From contig NZ_JANIBJ010000031.1 of assembly GCF_024505185.1 (NCBI RefSeq), positions 1-51,291 on the forward strand: DNA of 51,291 nt, read 5' to 3'. Origin of the DNA: Methylomonas subterranea (GTDB taxonomy: Bacteria; Pseudomonadota; Gammaproteobacteria; Methylococcales; Methylomonadaceae). A program made the position numbers and the translations under genes. This document shows positions 38,026 to 45,399 of the stretch, piece after piece. Position 1 is the first letter of the stretch; each line of letters starts with the position of its first letter. The notes under the pieces were generated by a model. That model searched no databases and was not told the origin of the DNA. It saw only the letters and a list, made by a program, of their open reading frames with translations.

Positions 38026-39278
38026 ATGGCCATAAACCTCAATAAAGACACGGTCTACAGGGCTGCTAAGCCGAAAGATAAGGACTACTTTATCAGTGAT
38101 GGCGGCGGCCTTAATCTCGTGGTTGGTAAAAACGGCACCAAGATATGGAAGCTAATTTTCACCTACGAGGGAAAGCGCAAAAAACTATCCTTTGGTGTCT
38201 ATCCAGATACAACCTTAGAGGCCGCCAGGCGTAAAGCCGAAGAAGCCAGGCAGCGAATTGCCGATGGTTTTGACCCCAGCGAAGCAAGGAGAGAAATCAA
38301 AGCGGCTAGACAGCTAGCTAAGATCAACGATAACAGGGTAAACGCGGGGCTTCCGATAATAGACAGCTTCGCCGACGTTACCCGCCAATGGCTTGACTCA
38401 ATCGCCCACCTTACCAGTGCCACAACGCACCAAAAGAAAGCCAGCCGCATCGAACGGCTAGCCTTTCCCGTCTTAGGCAACAAGCCCATAAAAGAAATCA
38501 AATCCGCCGATGTACTGGCGGCGTTAAAGCCGATGATTGAGAAACAGCAACTCGAAACGGCCCACCGGCTACATGCCGAAATCAGTGCAATCTTTGCCTA
38601 TGCCATCGTGCATAACTTTACCGACTACGATCCATCTCAACCGGTAGCCAAGCAGATACCGGCGCAAAAGGTAAAGCATCGGGCGGCGGTCATAGAACCC
38701 AAAGCGGTCGGTCAACTGCTGCGAGACATCAGTAATTACAACGGCACGTTCGTTGTGCAATCCGCTTTCAGGCTGTCACCATTGCTGTTTCAGCGGCCGG
38801 GAGAAATTAGGCAAATGCTTTGGGCAGATGTCGATTTAGCTGCCAAAGAATGGCGCCCCTACATTTCCAAAACTGATTTTCATCACATCGTTCCGCTATC
38901 CACACAAGCACGGGCAATATTGGAAGCTATCCAGCCGCTTACCGGCGGCGGCCAGTACGTGTTCCCTCTAGCCGTGGCGATGGCCGGCCAATGTCGGATA
39001 ACACCATCAGAACGGCCCTTAAATCGCTTGGCTATGAATCGGATGTGATGACGGCGCACGGATTCAGAACCACGGCATCAACCCTGCTTAACGAACAAGG
39101 CTGGAGCCCCGATGCCATAGAAAGGCAATTGGCCCATGCGCCGCGCGATCAAGTCCGAGCTGCCTATAACCGGGCGCAATATTTGGACGAAAGAAGGCGA
39201 ATGATGCAGGCTTGGGCCGATTATCTTGATCAACTCAAGGCCGGCGCCATAATAATTCCCTTTCAACGCCAGGCATAA
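38026..39278 (+). pseudogene. Frameshifted P4-type tyrosine integrase
   Basis: The 5' part encodes a P4-family integrase: an arm-binding domain (MAINLNKDTVYRAAKPKDKD, FGVYPDTTLEAARRKAEEAR), a SAM-like core and the first catalytic Arg in RPGEIRQMLW. The 3' part, in another frame from about 38969, continues PMSDNTIRTALKSLGY, HGFRTTASTLLNEQGW (His-x-x-Arg) and the Tyr nucleophile in NRAQYLDERRR. A one-base loss near 38965-38970, in TTCCCTCTAGCC, separates them: the first frame ends at 39048 after about 27 nonsense codons. Restoring one base would rebuild a normal protein of about 417 aa. GAGGA precedes the ATG at 38026. The island is probably unable to excise on its own, unless the shift is a sequencing error. 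Confidence 0.88.
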
Positions 39279-39379
39279 CCCGGCCGGGCTAAACGGTTTT
39301 TTTATAGAATTTCTTGGAATAGTGAAAAAACCCAGCACAAAACTTTATTTAGTTTGTTCTTTTTACCCCGAAAACTGAT

Positions 39380-39408
39380 TTGACTTGTTTTTGCTGTCAC
39401 AGTATCTT
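39380..39408 (+). promoter_or_regulatory. Sigma-70 promoter overlapping a palindromic operator
   Basis: TTGACT (39380-39385), 17-base spacer, TATCTT (39403-39408). The -10 hexamer is the inner part of the left arm of the palindrome at 39395-39428, so a bound protein would block polymerase. Confidence 0.75.
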
Positions 39409-39428
39409 GGTGCTAAGATACTGTGACA
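39395..39428. promoter_or_regulatory. Perfect 14-bp palindromic operator
   Basis: TGTCACAGTATCTT (39395-39408) and AAGATACTGTGACA (39415-39428) are exact reverse complements around GGTGCT. It spans the promoter and predicted start, 13 bases before the start codon at 39442. No obvious repressor gene adjoins it, unless the zinc-ribbon protein itself binds. Confidence 0.85.
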
Positions 39429-39441
39429 TTTAGGAGGGCGT

Positions 39442-39690
39442 ATGGAAATAGTGAAAGTACACGATGACCAATATCATGAAACGCGGGCAAAGCGCTTATC
39501 CGATATTGCCAATGCGCCGCGTGGTCGCACTGCCACGCATAGCAAAACTATCGTCATGTCCTACAGCCGACCGCTGTATCTGCACAAATGCCCCATGTGT
39601 GGCGGTCGTTTCGAGGGCATCAAAACCGCGATTACCTGCGGCCCGGCATGCCGCAAGCGAAGGCAACGACTTATGCAAAGCCAGGCATAA
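39442..39690 (+). CDS. Small zinc-ribbon protein of unknown function
   Basis: An 82-aa protein, not recognised. Residues 50-70 hold C-x2-C-x12-C-x3-C (KCPMCGG ... TCGPACRKRR), a likely zinc knuckle, followed by a strongly basic RKRRQR tail suited to nucleic-acid binding. The N-terminal half is polar. TAGGAGG lies seven bases upstream of the ATG. It has its own promoter with a perfect palindromic operator. It may be a small regulator in the island, possibly autoregulatory (inference). Confidence 0.7.
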   Translation: MEIVKVHDDQYHETRAKRLSDIANAPRGRTATHSKTIVMSYSRPLYLHKCPMCGGRFEGIKTAITCGPACRKRRQRLMQSQA

Positions 39691-39715
39691 GCCAATGACG
39701 GATGATTTTTAACGA

Positions 39716-39973
39716 TCAGCCGGGCGGCAAGCCTTGCAACAATGCCTCGCGTTCGGCTTTGCTGAGCGTGTTCAGCAGATTGGCGGCCAGTTGCACTATT
39801 GAAATCGCCGGCGGAGCAAGCCAGCGTTGAAAGGCCAGTTGCATGACAAAGCGGCCGGCGCAGTCCGGATTCAGACAAATGCAATAGAGGTCCGAGATAG
39901 TTTTTTCGTCGTTCAGGTCGTTGCTCGAGGTGATGTGGGCTTTGTGTAGGCAGTGCGGGCAAGTGATGTGCAT
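39716..39973 (-). CDS. Ogr/Delta-like zinc-finger activator
   Basis: An 85-aa protein resembling the Ogr/Delta family, which activates late promoters of P2-like phages and their P4 satellites. The zinc site is C5-x2-C8-x24-C33-x4-C38 (ITCPHCLHKAH ... YCICLNPDCAGRF), close to the P2 Ogr pattern. The family-typical F-V-M/T segment (RFVMQLAFQRWL) follows. A helical C-terminal extension (SKAEREALLQGLPPG) is present. Its presence suggests an island that listens to, or hijacks, a P2-like helper. It faces the zinc-ribbon gene convergently. Confidence 0.75.
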   Translation of the reverse strand: MHITCPHCLHKAHITSSNDLNDEKTISDLYCICLNPDCAGRFVMQLAFQRWLAPPAISIVQLAANLLNTLSKAEREALLQGLPPG

Positions 39974-40158
39974 GGTGGCGGCCTTGGTTGAGCGATAGCG
40001 GTATTATGACCGGAACGCGGCCGGGTTTGCCTGTTGGTCATGGACTTGTTACCGCTATATCACCACGATGACTTCTGGCAAATGTTATTGAACGCCGACG
40101 GACTAAAATACGCAGCAACCCCGATTGCCTTTTATCCGGTTTAACTTACAATTCACCC

Positions 40159-40611
40159 ATGGCCGTATCATCGCACGCAGTTGCAAACGAATTTATTCGA
40201 TTGGCGCAGGAACAAAGCAAGCGACTCACCAACATGCAGTTGCAAAAGCTGGTATTCCTGGCCCAAGGGTACGCGCTTGCCATTTTGGACGAGCCCATCC
40301 ACTACCACAATACCCACGCCTGGCAGTGGGGGCCGGTCATTCCAAAACTGTACAAACCGCTGCAAAAATACGGTTCTAATCTGGTTACCGACTATCTGGA
40401 TACCGACGATAAGATCGAGCCGGATTCCGACGAAGCCGATTTGATCAAAGGTGTTTTCGACAATTACGGCCACTACACCGGCGGCCAATTGTCGGCGCTG
40501 ACCCACCGGCCAAACACGCCCTGGAGCGAAACCTGGGCCCGCCAGCAATTCGCGGTGATCGATAACGAGCTGATCGCCAACTACTACAAAGGCCTGATAG
40601 AAACCGCGTGA
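40159..40611 (+). CDS. Panacea-domain (DUF4065) antitoxin-like protein
   Basis: A 150-aa single Panacea/SocA-like domain. The conserved core is visible as NEFIRLAQEQSKRLTNMQLQ followed by KLVFLAQGYALAI, then HAWQWGPVIPKLYKPLQKYG and a C-terminal LSALTHRPNTPW. Panacea domains act as antitoxins (PanA) for many unrelated toxins. Its stop overlaps the GTG start of the next gene (GTGA), the usual tight coupling of toxin-antitoxin pairs. The family also includes proteolytic adaptor SocA, so an adaptor role is an alternative. Confidence 0.87.
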   Translation: MAVSSHAVANEFIRLAQEQSKRLTNMQLQKLVFLAQGYALAILDEPIHYHNTHAWQWGPVIPKLYKPLQKYGSNLVTDYLDTDDKIEPDSDEADLIKGVFDNYGHYTGGQLSALTHRPNTPWSETWARQQFAVIDNELIANYYKGLIETA

Positions 40612-41021
40612 CCAAGGCCACGTCCTCGCAACTGATCCACAAAGCGGCTTCCCACGACAAGCCGACCGAGGAAGAATCCGGCCTGCCTGACCTCAGCCTA
40701 GACTTAAACGAACACAAACTGCAATGCGAAGTCGATGCTCTTCGCCAGCAAATCACCGAAGCCTCCGACACGCACCAACTCAGGATCGCCTACGCCAACA
40801 AAATATTCTGGCTGGTCTGCATTTGGCTGGCTTGCGTGATCGGCTCCATTTTGCTGGCCGGCTTTCAAACCAACGGATTCGTGCTCACTGAAAAGGTGCT
40901 GATCACCTTTATTGCGTCCACCACGTTAAACGTCCTGGGCCTGTTTGCCATCGTCGCCAAGTGGATGTTTCCGCAAAACGGCAAACAGCCGGCACAAACC
41001 GGTAAATCAGCCAAAAACTAA
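40608..41021 (+). CDS. Small membrane protein, candidate PanT toxin
   Basis: A 137-aa protein of no recognised family. A polar, partly coiled N-terminal half (DLNEHKLQCEVDALRQQITE) is followed by two hydrophobic helices, about residues 67-87 (IFWLVCIWLACVIGSILLAG) and 95-118, then a short basic tail. It starts with GTG inside the stop codon of the Panacea-domain gene. Membrane-active toxins are one known class paired with Panacea antitoxins, so it is a good PanT candidate. The pairing is seen; toxicity is inferred. Confidence 0.75.
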   Translation: MTKATSSQLIHKAASHDKPTEEESGLPDLSLDLNEHKLQCEVDALRQQITEASDTHQLRIAYANKIFWLVCIWLACVIGSILLAGFQTNGFVLTEKVLITFIASTTLNVLGLFAIVAKWMFPQNGKQPAQTGKSAKN

Positions 41022-41045
41022 GCCAGGCTTTACGCGGCTGGCGGT

Positions 41046-41058
41046 CATAAAGCCAATC
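41046..41058. repeat. Candidate attL, 13-bp direct repeat
   Basis: CATAAAGCCAATC is repeated exactly at 50195-50207, just past the end of a P2-type integrase gene. The two copies bound 9.1 kb with a satellite-like gene order. Flanks outside the 13 bases differ. Confidence 0.6.
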
Positions 41059-41168
41059 TGGTTATAATCGAATCAACCGGATAGCTTTAGCGGGCAATAA
41101 GCAGGTTTCGTCCACCTGTTTCCGGTTAACCCTTCTTGGACGGCTTTCACTTTGACGGAGTGAATTTT

Positions 41169-41774
41169 TTGGACTCTACAAATTCAGGATATTACAAACC
41201 GGTTGAAGACTTTCGAGCCTGTTTTACTGACAGTATCTGCGATATTAAAAATTCAGTTAGATTTGAAATCGGAAATAAGTTAGATGGCCAAGCGCTTGAA
41301 TCTGAAATTAATAGAATATTTGAAATTTACTTGAATCTTGCTCACGGTGCGGCTATTGCGCACGAATCAACCGGACAAGAACTTGATAAATGCCTATATG
41401 ACGCGCTAACTGAGTCAGACTCGAGTGACGACGATTTGATATTGTCTATAGCGTTTTTTTATGCCTTGAAGTGCGGATACAACTACGCACAAGGCCGAAT
41501 GGATTTAGCCATGAAAGCGCTAATCGATGCCAACTTTTACCTTGGGTCTTATTATGGTTTTTGTCACTTTGCTACTGGAGACAAAGCCACAAGAAGCAAA
41601 GGCGGTAGATTTAGACATATAAAACATCCGCCAACGAGAAAAGAAGCTGCAATTAAATATTATCTAGACAATGAGGACAGGCTAAAACTAAATAAAAAAA
41701 ACGCGGCTGATGAAATATCAAAAAAAGTTAATTTATCCTTTGAATACACAAGAAATTTATTGAAGAAACTATAA
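41169..41774 (+). CDS. Hypothetical protein at the satellite left end
   Basis: About 201 aa, not recognised. It appears soluble and mostly helical, with a central region rich in Tyr, Phe and Ala (LSIAFFYALKCGYNYAQGRM) and a C-terminal ADEISKKVNLSFEYTRNLLK that looks like a helix-turn-helix. The start is uncertain: GGAG at 41157-41160 is well placed for TTG 41169, while GTG 41160 and TTG 41136 are in frame upstream. It is markedly AT-rich against the genes on both sides and lies where satellites carry cargo. A TATAAT (41063-41068) lies upstream. A defence role is possible but unsupported. Confidence 0.6.
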   Translation: MDSTNSGYYKPVEDFRACFTDSICDIKNSVRFEIGNKLDGQALESEINRIFEIYLNLAHGAAIAHESTGQELDKCLYDALTESDSSDDDLILSIAFFYALKCGYNYAQGRMDLAMKALIDANFYLGSYYGFCHFATGDKATRSKGGRFRHIKHPPTRKEAAIKYYLDNEDRLKLNKKNAADEISKKVNLSFEYTRNLLKKL

Positions 41775-41870
41775 ATAAATCAGGATGTCAGCTAGCTGTC
41801 GTTCTGGTTATTTTTTTTAACTCCATCATCATGCAGCCATGTACCACACGCCACAGAGGAGTGCATTTAC

Positions 41871-42101
41871 ATGGCGACAGCAGCACACAAGCTTCCAGAA
41901 ACAGGTTTTTTGCGGATTTGGCAAATCGTTGGAGACAGTAAGAAGAAAATCCCGGCTCTAATTCCGGTCGGTCGGACGACGTTTTTGAATCGCGTCAGAG
42001 AAGGCACCTATCCTGCCCCCGTGAAACTCACGGAGCGAACCACTGCATGGCGCGTTGAAGACATCCGTGCTTTGATCGAAAAGATTGGCGGTGCTGCATG
42101 A
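41871..42101 (+). CDS. AlpA-family transcriptional regulator
   Basis: A 76-aa MerR/excisionase-like winged helix protein of the AlpA family. Visible are GFLRIWQIVGDSKKKIPALI, VGRTTFLNRVREGTYPAPVK with the turn typical of AlpA, and TAWRVEDIRALIEKI. In P4-type elements AlpA/Vis proteins repress the integrase region or promote excision. GAGGAG lies 12 bases upstream. Its stop overlaps the start of the next reading frame. Confidence 0.88.
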   Translation: MATAAHKLPETGFLRIWQIVGDSKKKIPALIPVGRTTFLNRVREGTYPAPVKLTERTTAWRVEDIRALIEKIGGAA

Positions 42102-42391
42102 TGTTGACATGCCAAACTAGCAGCGCTATTCTTTCAGTCGCTGGCACATCCAGCACCGGGCGTGGAAACCTGGTACTAGGCGAAAAATCGCCGCAGTCAT
42201 TAGCGGCTTTTTTATGCACGTCACTTTTTAGCGCGGTGTTATCGCGTCTAGTCATAATGGCGGGCTTGTTTGGGCAGCGTTCGGCGCTGGCCGCACCTAG
42301 TAGCGGTTTTCCACTCCACTCAAGTCCGTCGCCCGATACCGTGGAAAGTATCAGCGGCGGTTATTCCTCACTACTAGGAGTTACCGCATGA
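42098..42391 (+). CDS. Icd/Ash-like open reading frame, possibly not translated
   Basis: A 97-aa frame, overlapping alpA by ATGA. Its composition (Ser/Ala/Gly/Leu rich; SSTGRGNLVLGEKSPQS, VIMAGLFGQRSALAAPS) resembles proteins annotated 'host cell division inhibitor Icd-like' or 'Ash' in prophages. The same DNA folds into a series of hairpins with an intrinsic terminator (42140-42213), as in C4/CI immunity RNAs, so the coding reading may be secondary. I therefore keep the confidence low. Confidence 0.35.
   Translation: MMLTCQTSSAILSVAGTSSTGRGNLVLGEKSPQSLAAFLCTSLFSAVLSRLVIMAGLFGQRSALAAPSSGFPLHSSPSPDTVESISGGYSSLLGVTA
42140..42213 (+). ncRNA. Candidate C4/CI-like antisense immunity RNA
   Basis: Four consecutive hairpins: GCTGG/CCAGC (42140-42154), ACCGGG/CCTGGT (42155-42174, one G-U), GGCGA/TCGCC (42179-42192), and GCCGC/GCGGC plus T6 (42190-42213). 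The last two overlap and are mutually exclusive. Placement just after alpA and before the replication genes matches the P4 CI RNA and P1 C4 RNA, which silence replication or antirepressor operons by premature termination. Family membership is inference. Confidence 0.45.
42190..42213 (+). terminator. Intrinsic terminator inside the leader of the satellite operon
   Basis: GCCGC (42190-42194), eight-base loop, GCGGC (42203-42207), then TTTTTT. Located in a leader before the replication genes, it would block their expression unless overridden, as in P4 immunity. Confidence 0.75.
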
Positions 42392-42780
42392 ACACCCAAG
42401 CCACGGGCCAATTGCGCCCAGAATCCACCCAACACCCCGAAGCCCTTAACGATTTCTTCCGGCGAATGGCCGAGCTGGACACCGAGCGCCAAGCCGCTAC
42501 CGAGGCCGGCCTTCCTGCGTTGATGCGCCTGGCCGACGTGGCCGAGCGCGATAGCGGCCAAGCCGAAACCGTCCGCCTGTTCCTGCTCGGGCTGTACAAC
42601 GGCTACCGCTTCCCGTTCAACCTGGTCCGGCTCAGAGGCCTGGATAAAGCCTTGTTCGACGACTGCATGGCCGTGCTGACGCTGGACGCCAGAGCAACCG
42701 CCCAAGAGGTCCATCAGTATTTGGACAGCGGCGGAGAACGCTTCGAACGCTGGGCTCGCTTGGCGGGAGGTGAGCAATGA
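42388..42780 (+). CDS. Hypothetical satellite protein (DUF7673-like)
   Basis: A 130-aa soluble helical protein resembling small proteins found in proteobacterial integrative elements. Recognisable segments are ALNDFFRRMAELDTERQAAT and LFLLGLYNGYRFPFNLVRLR followed by GLDKALFDDCMAVLTLDA. TAGGAG is eight bases upstream of the ATG. It overlaps the next gene by ATGA. Function is unknown; position at the head of the replication operon suggests an early role. Confidence 0.75.
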   Translation: MNTQATGQLRPESTQHPEALNDFFRRMAELDTERQAATEAGLPALMRLADVAERDSGQAETVRLFLLGLYNGYRFPFNLVRLRGLDKALFDDCMAVLTLDARATAQEVHQYLDSGGERFERWARLAGGEQ

Positions 42781-43100
42781 GCGCCAAGCCAGTGTTACCA
42801 AAACAACCGATCGCCATTGTGGCCGAAGATTCCGACCAACAACGCCATCATTTTATGAATTTGACCGAGCGCATGGACGACGCCATCAACGGCCTGAAAG
42901 CCCTCGACATTTTGATGGCGGGAAACCAAGACCGGGCCATATCGGACCTATCCAGCTTACTGGCGCCGTTCATCGAAAATATGGCCGAACTCAATACCGA
43001 GTTGATGGACTTTTTTAACAAGTCCGACGTGGTATTCGCCTATCCGTCCAAAGGCGATACCAAAAACTCAAATTCAGCCGGAGAAGACCATGATGCTTAA
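42777..43100 (+). CDS. Hypothetical satellite protein
   Basis: A 107-aa protein of unknown family. After a proline-rich start, residues ~22-85 form an amphipathic helical region (LTERMDDAINGLKALDILMA ... LNTELMDFFNK), with a polar acidic tail ending EDHDA. It overlaps its neighbours on both sides (ATGA before, 11 bases after), which supports real translation as part of one operon. No motif is visible. Confidence 0.65.
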   Translation: MSAKPVLPKQPIAIVAEDSDQQRHHFMNLTERMDDAINGLKALDILMAGNQDRAISDLSSLLAPFIENMAELNTELMDFFNKSDVVFAYPSKGDTKNSNSAGEDHDA

Positions 43101-43782
43101 GAATGTTGATATTGCTGGCCTGGATTCGATTTTTGCCGCCCATGGCGATCTCCAACGCGATTGGTCACGGCAGCATCTGTTGCTGGATGCGTTTTTCTCG
43201 TCGGCGAATCGATTTGACGAGATTGTCCGCGGCGCCTGCGAAGAAATGCTGGCTCGAGAGCTGGTGCTCGATTATCGCCCGACGTGCGCCGCGCCGTCGT
43301 TCGAAGAAATCCAACGTTGCTATGACGATCTGGCGAAACACCTGAATAAGGCCCGAAAACCGCGGGCGAGTATTCGCCAGATAAGCCGGACGTGGTTGTT
43401 TGGCTTGGCCCAGCGTTCCGCCAATCTACTTGGCGCCGTCGGCTGGCTGGTCACTGAATCCGCCAGAGAGGATTTGGCAGAAGACACGAACCCAGCACCG
43501 GCAGTCGTCCCGGATTTCAGCCACAGGCTGTCTCCTATCGGCGGTATGAACAATACGCTGGCCTTGGCGGATACCGTGAACATGGCTTCCGAAAAAGCTG
43601 GCGCTATTTTGAAAATGCTGAGCAACCACTTTGCCAAGGACGACGATGAGGACAGGCCTCGCGACGAAGTCATTTACTATGCTTTGCAGGCTATCAGCGA
43701 CGAGGTTCAGGACATTAAGTCGCTGGTGGAAGCATTCCACAATGCAGCGGTGCTAAACACTAAGGCGGTGAGCCATGTTTAA
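43090..43782 (+). CDS. Hypothetical satellite protein
   Basis: A 230-aa soluble protein without a recognised family. The N-terminal part is helical and holds a basic patch (HLNKARKPRASIRQISRTWL). The C-terminal third (DEVIYYALQAISDEVQDIKS) is a likely coiled helix. It contains SPIGGMNNTLALADTVNMAS, reminiscent of a small globular insert. It starts inside the end of the preceding gene and ends inside the start of the tail_S-like gene. The context is replication or helper interaction; the function is unknown. Confidence 0.65.
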   Translation: MMLKNVDIAGLDSIFAAHGDLQRDWSRQHLLLDAFFSSANRFDEIVRGACEEMLARELVLDYRPTCAAPSFEEIQRCYDDLAKHLNKARKPRASIRQISRTWLFGLAQRSANLLGAVGWLVTESAREDLAEDTNPAPAVVPDFSHRLSPIGGMNNTLALADTVNMASEKAGAILKMLSNHFAKDDDEDRPRDEVIYYALQAISDEVQDIKSLVEAFHNAAVLNTKAVSHV

Positions 43783-44428
43783 AGTCGATATCGAAGGCCT
43801 GGATGGGGTGGTTGGCCGGTTGAATACGCTAACGCCGAAACTTCGAAAGCAAATTTACAGAAAAGCCGCGCGCCAATTGATCAAGTCCGCAAAAGCCAGG
43901 ATAGATAGGCAAACCGACCTCGACGGACAGCCGTTTAAGCCCCGGGCCGACGGCAGCAAAGAACCTATATTGAAAGGCAAACGCGGCGGTAGGCCGGGCA
44001 TTCGCAAATTGTTGACTGTGCTGGAGGCAACCGATTCAGAGGCTACCGTAGGCTGGAAAAACGCCTTTTTCGGGAATCTGGCCGCTAAGCATCAGTTTGG
44101 TTTCAGCGAACCGACCCGGCAACGCAAGCGCAAAAAGGCCGTTGATTACTCCGCGCCGGCTAGTCGTCAGCAAGCAAAAGAGCTGATCGAGGCCGGATAC
44201 AAAAAGCGCCGGGCGCGCGGTGGCCGGCAAACGCCATCCATTCGATGGATCACAGAAAACCTGACCACGGGCCAAGCCGGGCTGATTTTGCGGGTGCTGC
44301 GGGGGCCAAAGGCATCGACAGGCGTTACTACCGTGCCGGCGCGAAGCTTTTTAGGGGTTACCCCGGACGATTTGCGGGATTTGGAAGGCTTGTTAAACCA
44401 ATTGATCAATGAAGTGTTGAGCGCATAA
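43775..44428 (+). CDS. Phage virion morphogenesis protein (gpS/gpG-like tail completion)
   Basis: A 217-aa protein of the Phage_tail_S type (P2 gpS, Mu gpG), which caps tails before head joining. Visible are LTPKLRKQIYRKAARQLIKS, TDLDGQPFKPRADGSK and HQFGFSEPTRQRKRKK. The C-terminal VPARSFLGVTPDDLRDLEGL is the conserved 'ARSFLG' end. It is longer than P2 gpS (about 150 aa) because of an insert from about residue 125. No other structural gene is present, so it is out of place in a replication operon. It may act on a helper phage, as a tail-redirecting or interfering factor (inference). Confidence 0.8.
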   Translation: MFKVDIEGLDGVVGRLNTLTPKLRKQIYRKAARQLIKSAKARIDRQTDLDGQPFKPRADGSKEPILKGKRGGRPGIRKLLTVLEATDSEATVGWKNAFFGNLAAKHQFGFSEPTRQRKRKKAVDYSAPASRQQAKELIEAGYKKRRARGGRQTPSIRWITENLTTGQAGLILRVLRGPKASTGVTTVPARSFLGVTPDDLRDLEGLLNQLINEVLSA

Positions 44429-44433
44429 AAAAA

Positions 44434-44462
44434 GGCCGGCGGAGTTGAGGAGCCCGCCGGCC
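44434..44462. repeat. Strong intercistronic hairpin with TTGAGGAG loop
   Basis: GGCCGGCGG (44434-44442) pairs perfectly with CCGCCGGCC (44454-44462), exposing TTGAGGAG (44445-44452) in an 11-base loop. There is no T-tract on the plus strand; seven A residues precede it, so it would be an intrinsic terminator only for minus-strand transcripts. Confidence 0.8.
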
Positions 44463-44538
44463 ATTTATCAACCAAGCTTCTATCCAGAACCAAAAACAGT
44501 TTAGAAGCTTTTTGCAGGGTTCGCAAGGAGCTAATGCA

Positions 44539-45399
44539 ATGAATATAAACGATTTAATTGACGCTGTTCGCGCCGATATGGCGGCGCATGGCGTTACGAC
44601 GGACGACACGCTGATAGCCGATGGCACGATACACCGAGCCCGACACATCGACGACCGAAAAGGGAAACTCAGCATATCCTACAAGATTCACGCGGACGGG
44701 AATCCGGCGTGGTATTTCGAGTACTGGCCGACCGGCGTCAAGATAACAGGTTCGTTATCGGGCGAACGCAAACGCCTGTCATTATCCGAGCGTCGGCAAA
44801 TCGCCGAGGAACAAAAACAGCGGGAAAACGAGCGCCGCGCATTGCAAAAACAAACGGCGGAACGGGCCGCGCATATTTGGAAAGTTGCTAAGCCGGTTTT
44901 GAGTGCCAAAGAGCACCTGTATTTACAGCATAAAGGAGTTCCGCCGCTGGGTTTGCGTATGAGCGGCAACGGCCGTCTCATAGTTCCGCTTTATAGAGAG
45001 GATCGTAAGTTAGTAAACCTGCAATTTATCGATGAAGACGGCGGCAAGCGATTTTTACGCCATGGCAAGAAAAAGCATTGTTTTAGTGTTATCGGCAATT
45101 CGAACAACATCGATCGATTGCTGATTGTGGAAGGTTGGGCGACCGGCGCCAGTTTGCATGAGGAACTAGGCGTTTTTGTCATGGTGGCGATGGATGCCGG
45201 CAACCTGGAACCGGTGGCGCAAGCCGCGCGGCGATTGTTTCCGGATGCGGAAATCATCATTGCCGGCGACAACGACGAAAGCGGCACCGGCCAAGCCGCC
45301 GCCAATAAAGCCGCTGTGTCTGTCGGCGGCAAGGTGTTGATTCCGCCGCAAACAGGCCAGGACTGGAACGACGTGCTGACCATGGAGGGCGCCGCTTGA
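44539..45399 (+). CDS. Toprim-domain primase
   Basis: A 286-aa protein with a P4-alpha-like N-terminal region (HIDDRKGKLSISYKIHADG, WYFEYWPTGVK) that lacks an obvious full zinc finger. A charged linker (~80-110) and a Toprim domain follow: LLIVEGWATGASL with catalytic Glu198, VAMDAGNL, and IAGDNDESGTGQAAANKAA with Asp244/Asp246. It should synthesise primers for the satellite. The ATG at 44539 has AAGGAGC upstream; an in-frame TTG at 44512 is rejected. Its TGA overlaps the helicase ATG by one base. Primase and helicase are split here, whereas P4 alpha is one chain. Confidence 0.88.
   Translation: MNINDLIDAVRADMAAHGVTTDDTLIADGTIHRARHIDDRKGKLSISYKIHADGNPAWYFEYWPTGVKITGSLSGERKRLSLSERRQIAEEQKQRENERRALQKQTAERAAHIWKVAKPVLSAKEHLYLQHKGVPPLGLRMSGNGRLIVPLYREDRKLVNLQFIDEDGGKRFLRHGKKKHCFSVIGNSNNIDRLLIVEGWATGASLHEELGVFVMVAMDAGNLEPVAQAARRLFPDAEIIIAGDNDESGTGQAAANKAAVSVGGKVLIPPQTGQDWNDVLTMEGAA

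Noticed and set aside
38991-39278. Separate small integrase gene starting MSDNTIRTALKSL
   Set aside because: It aligns as the natural continuation of the frame-1 integrase, supplying His, Arg and Tyr of the active site. A one-base shift explains it better than an independent gene.
42361-42801. 146-codon frame on the minus strand in the satellite
   Set aside because: Opposite the well-supported 42388-42780 gene, which has a good ribosome site and ATGA coupling.
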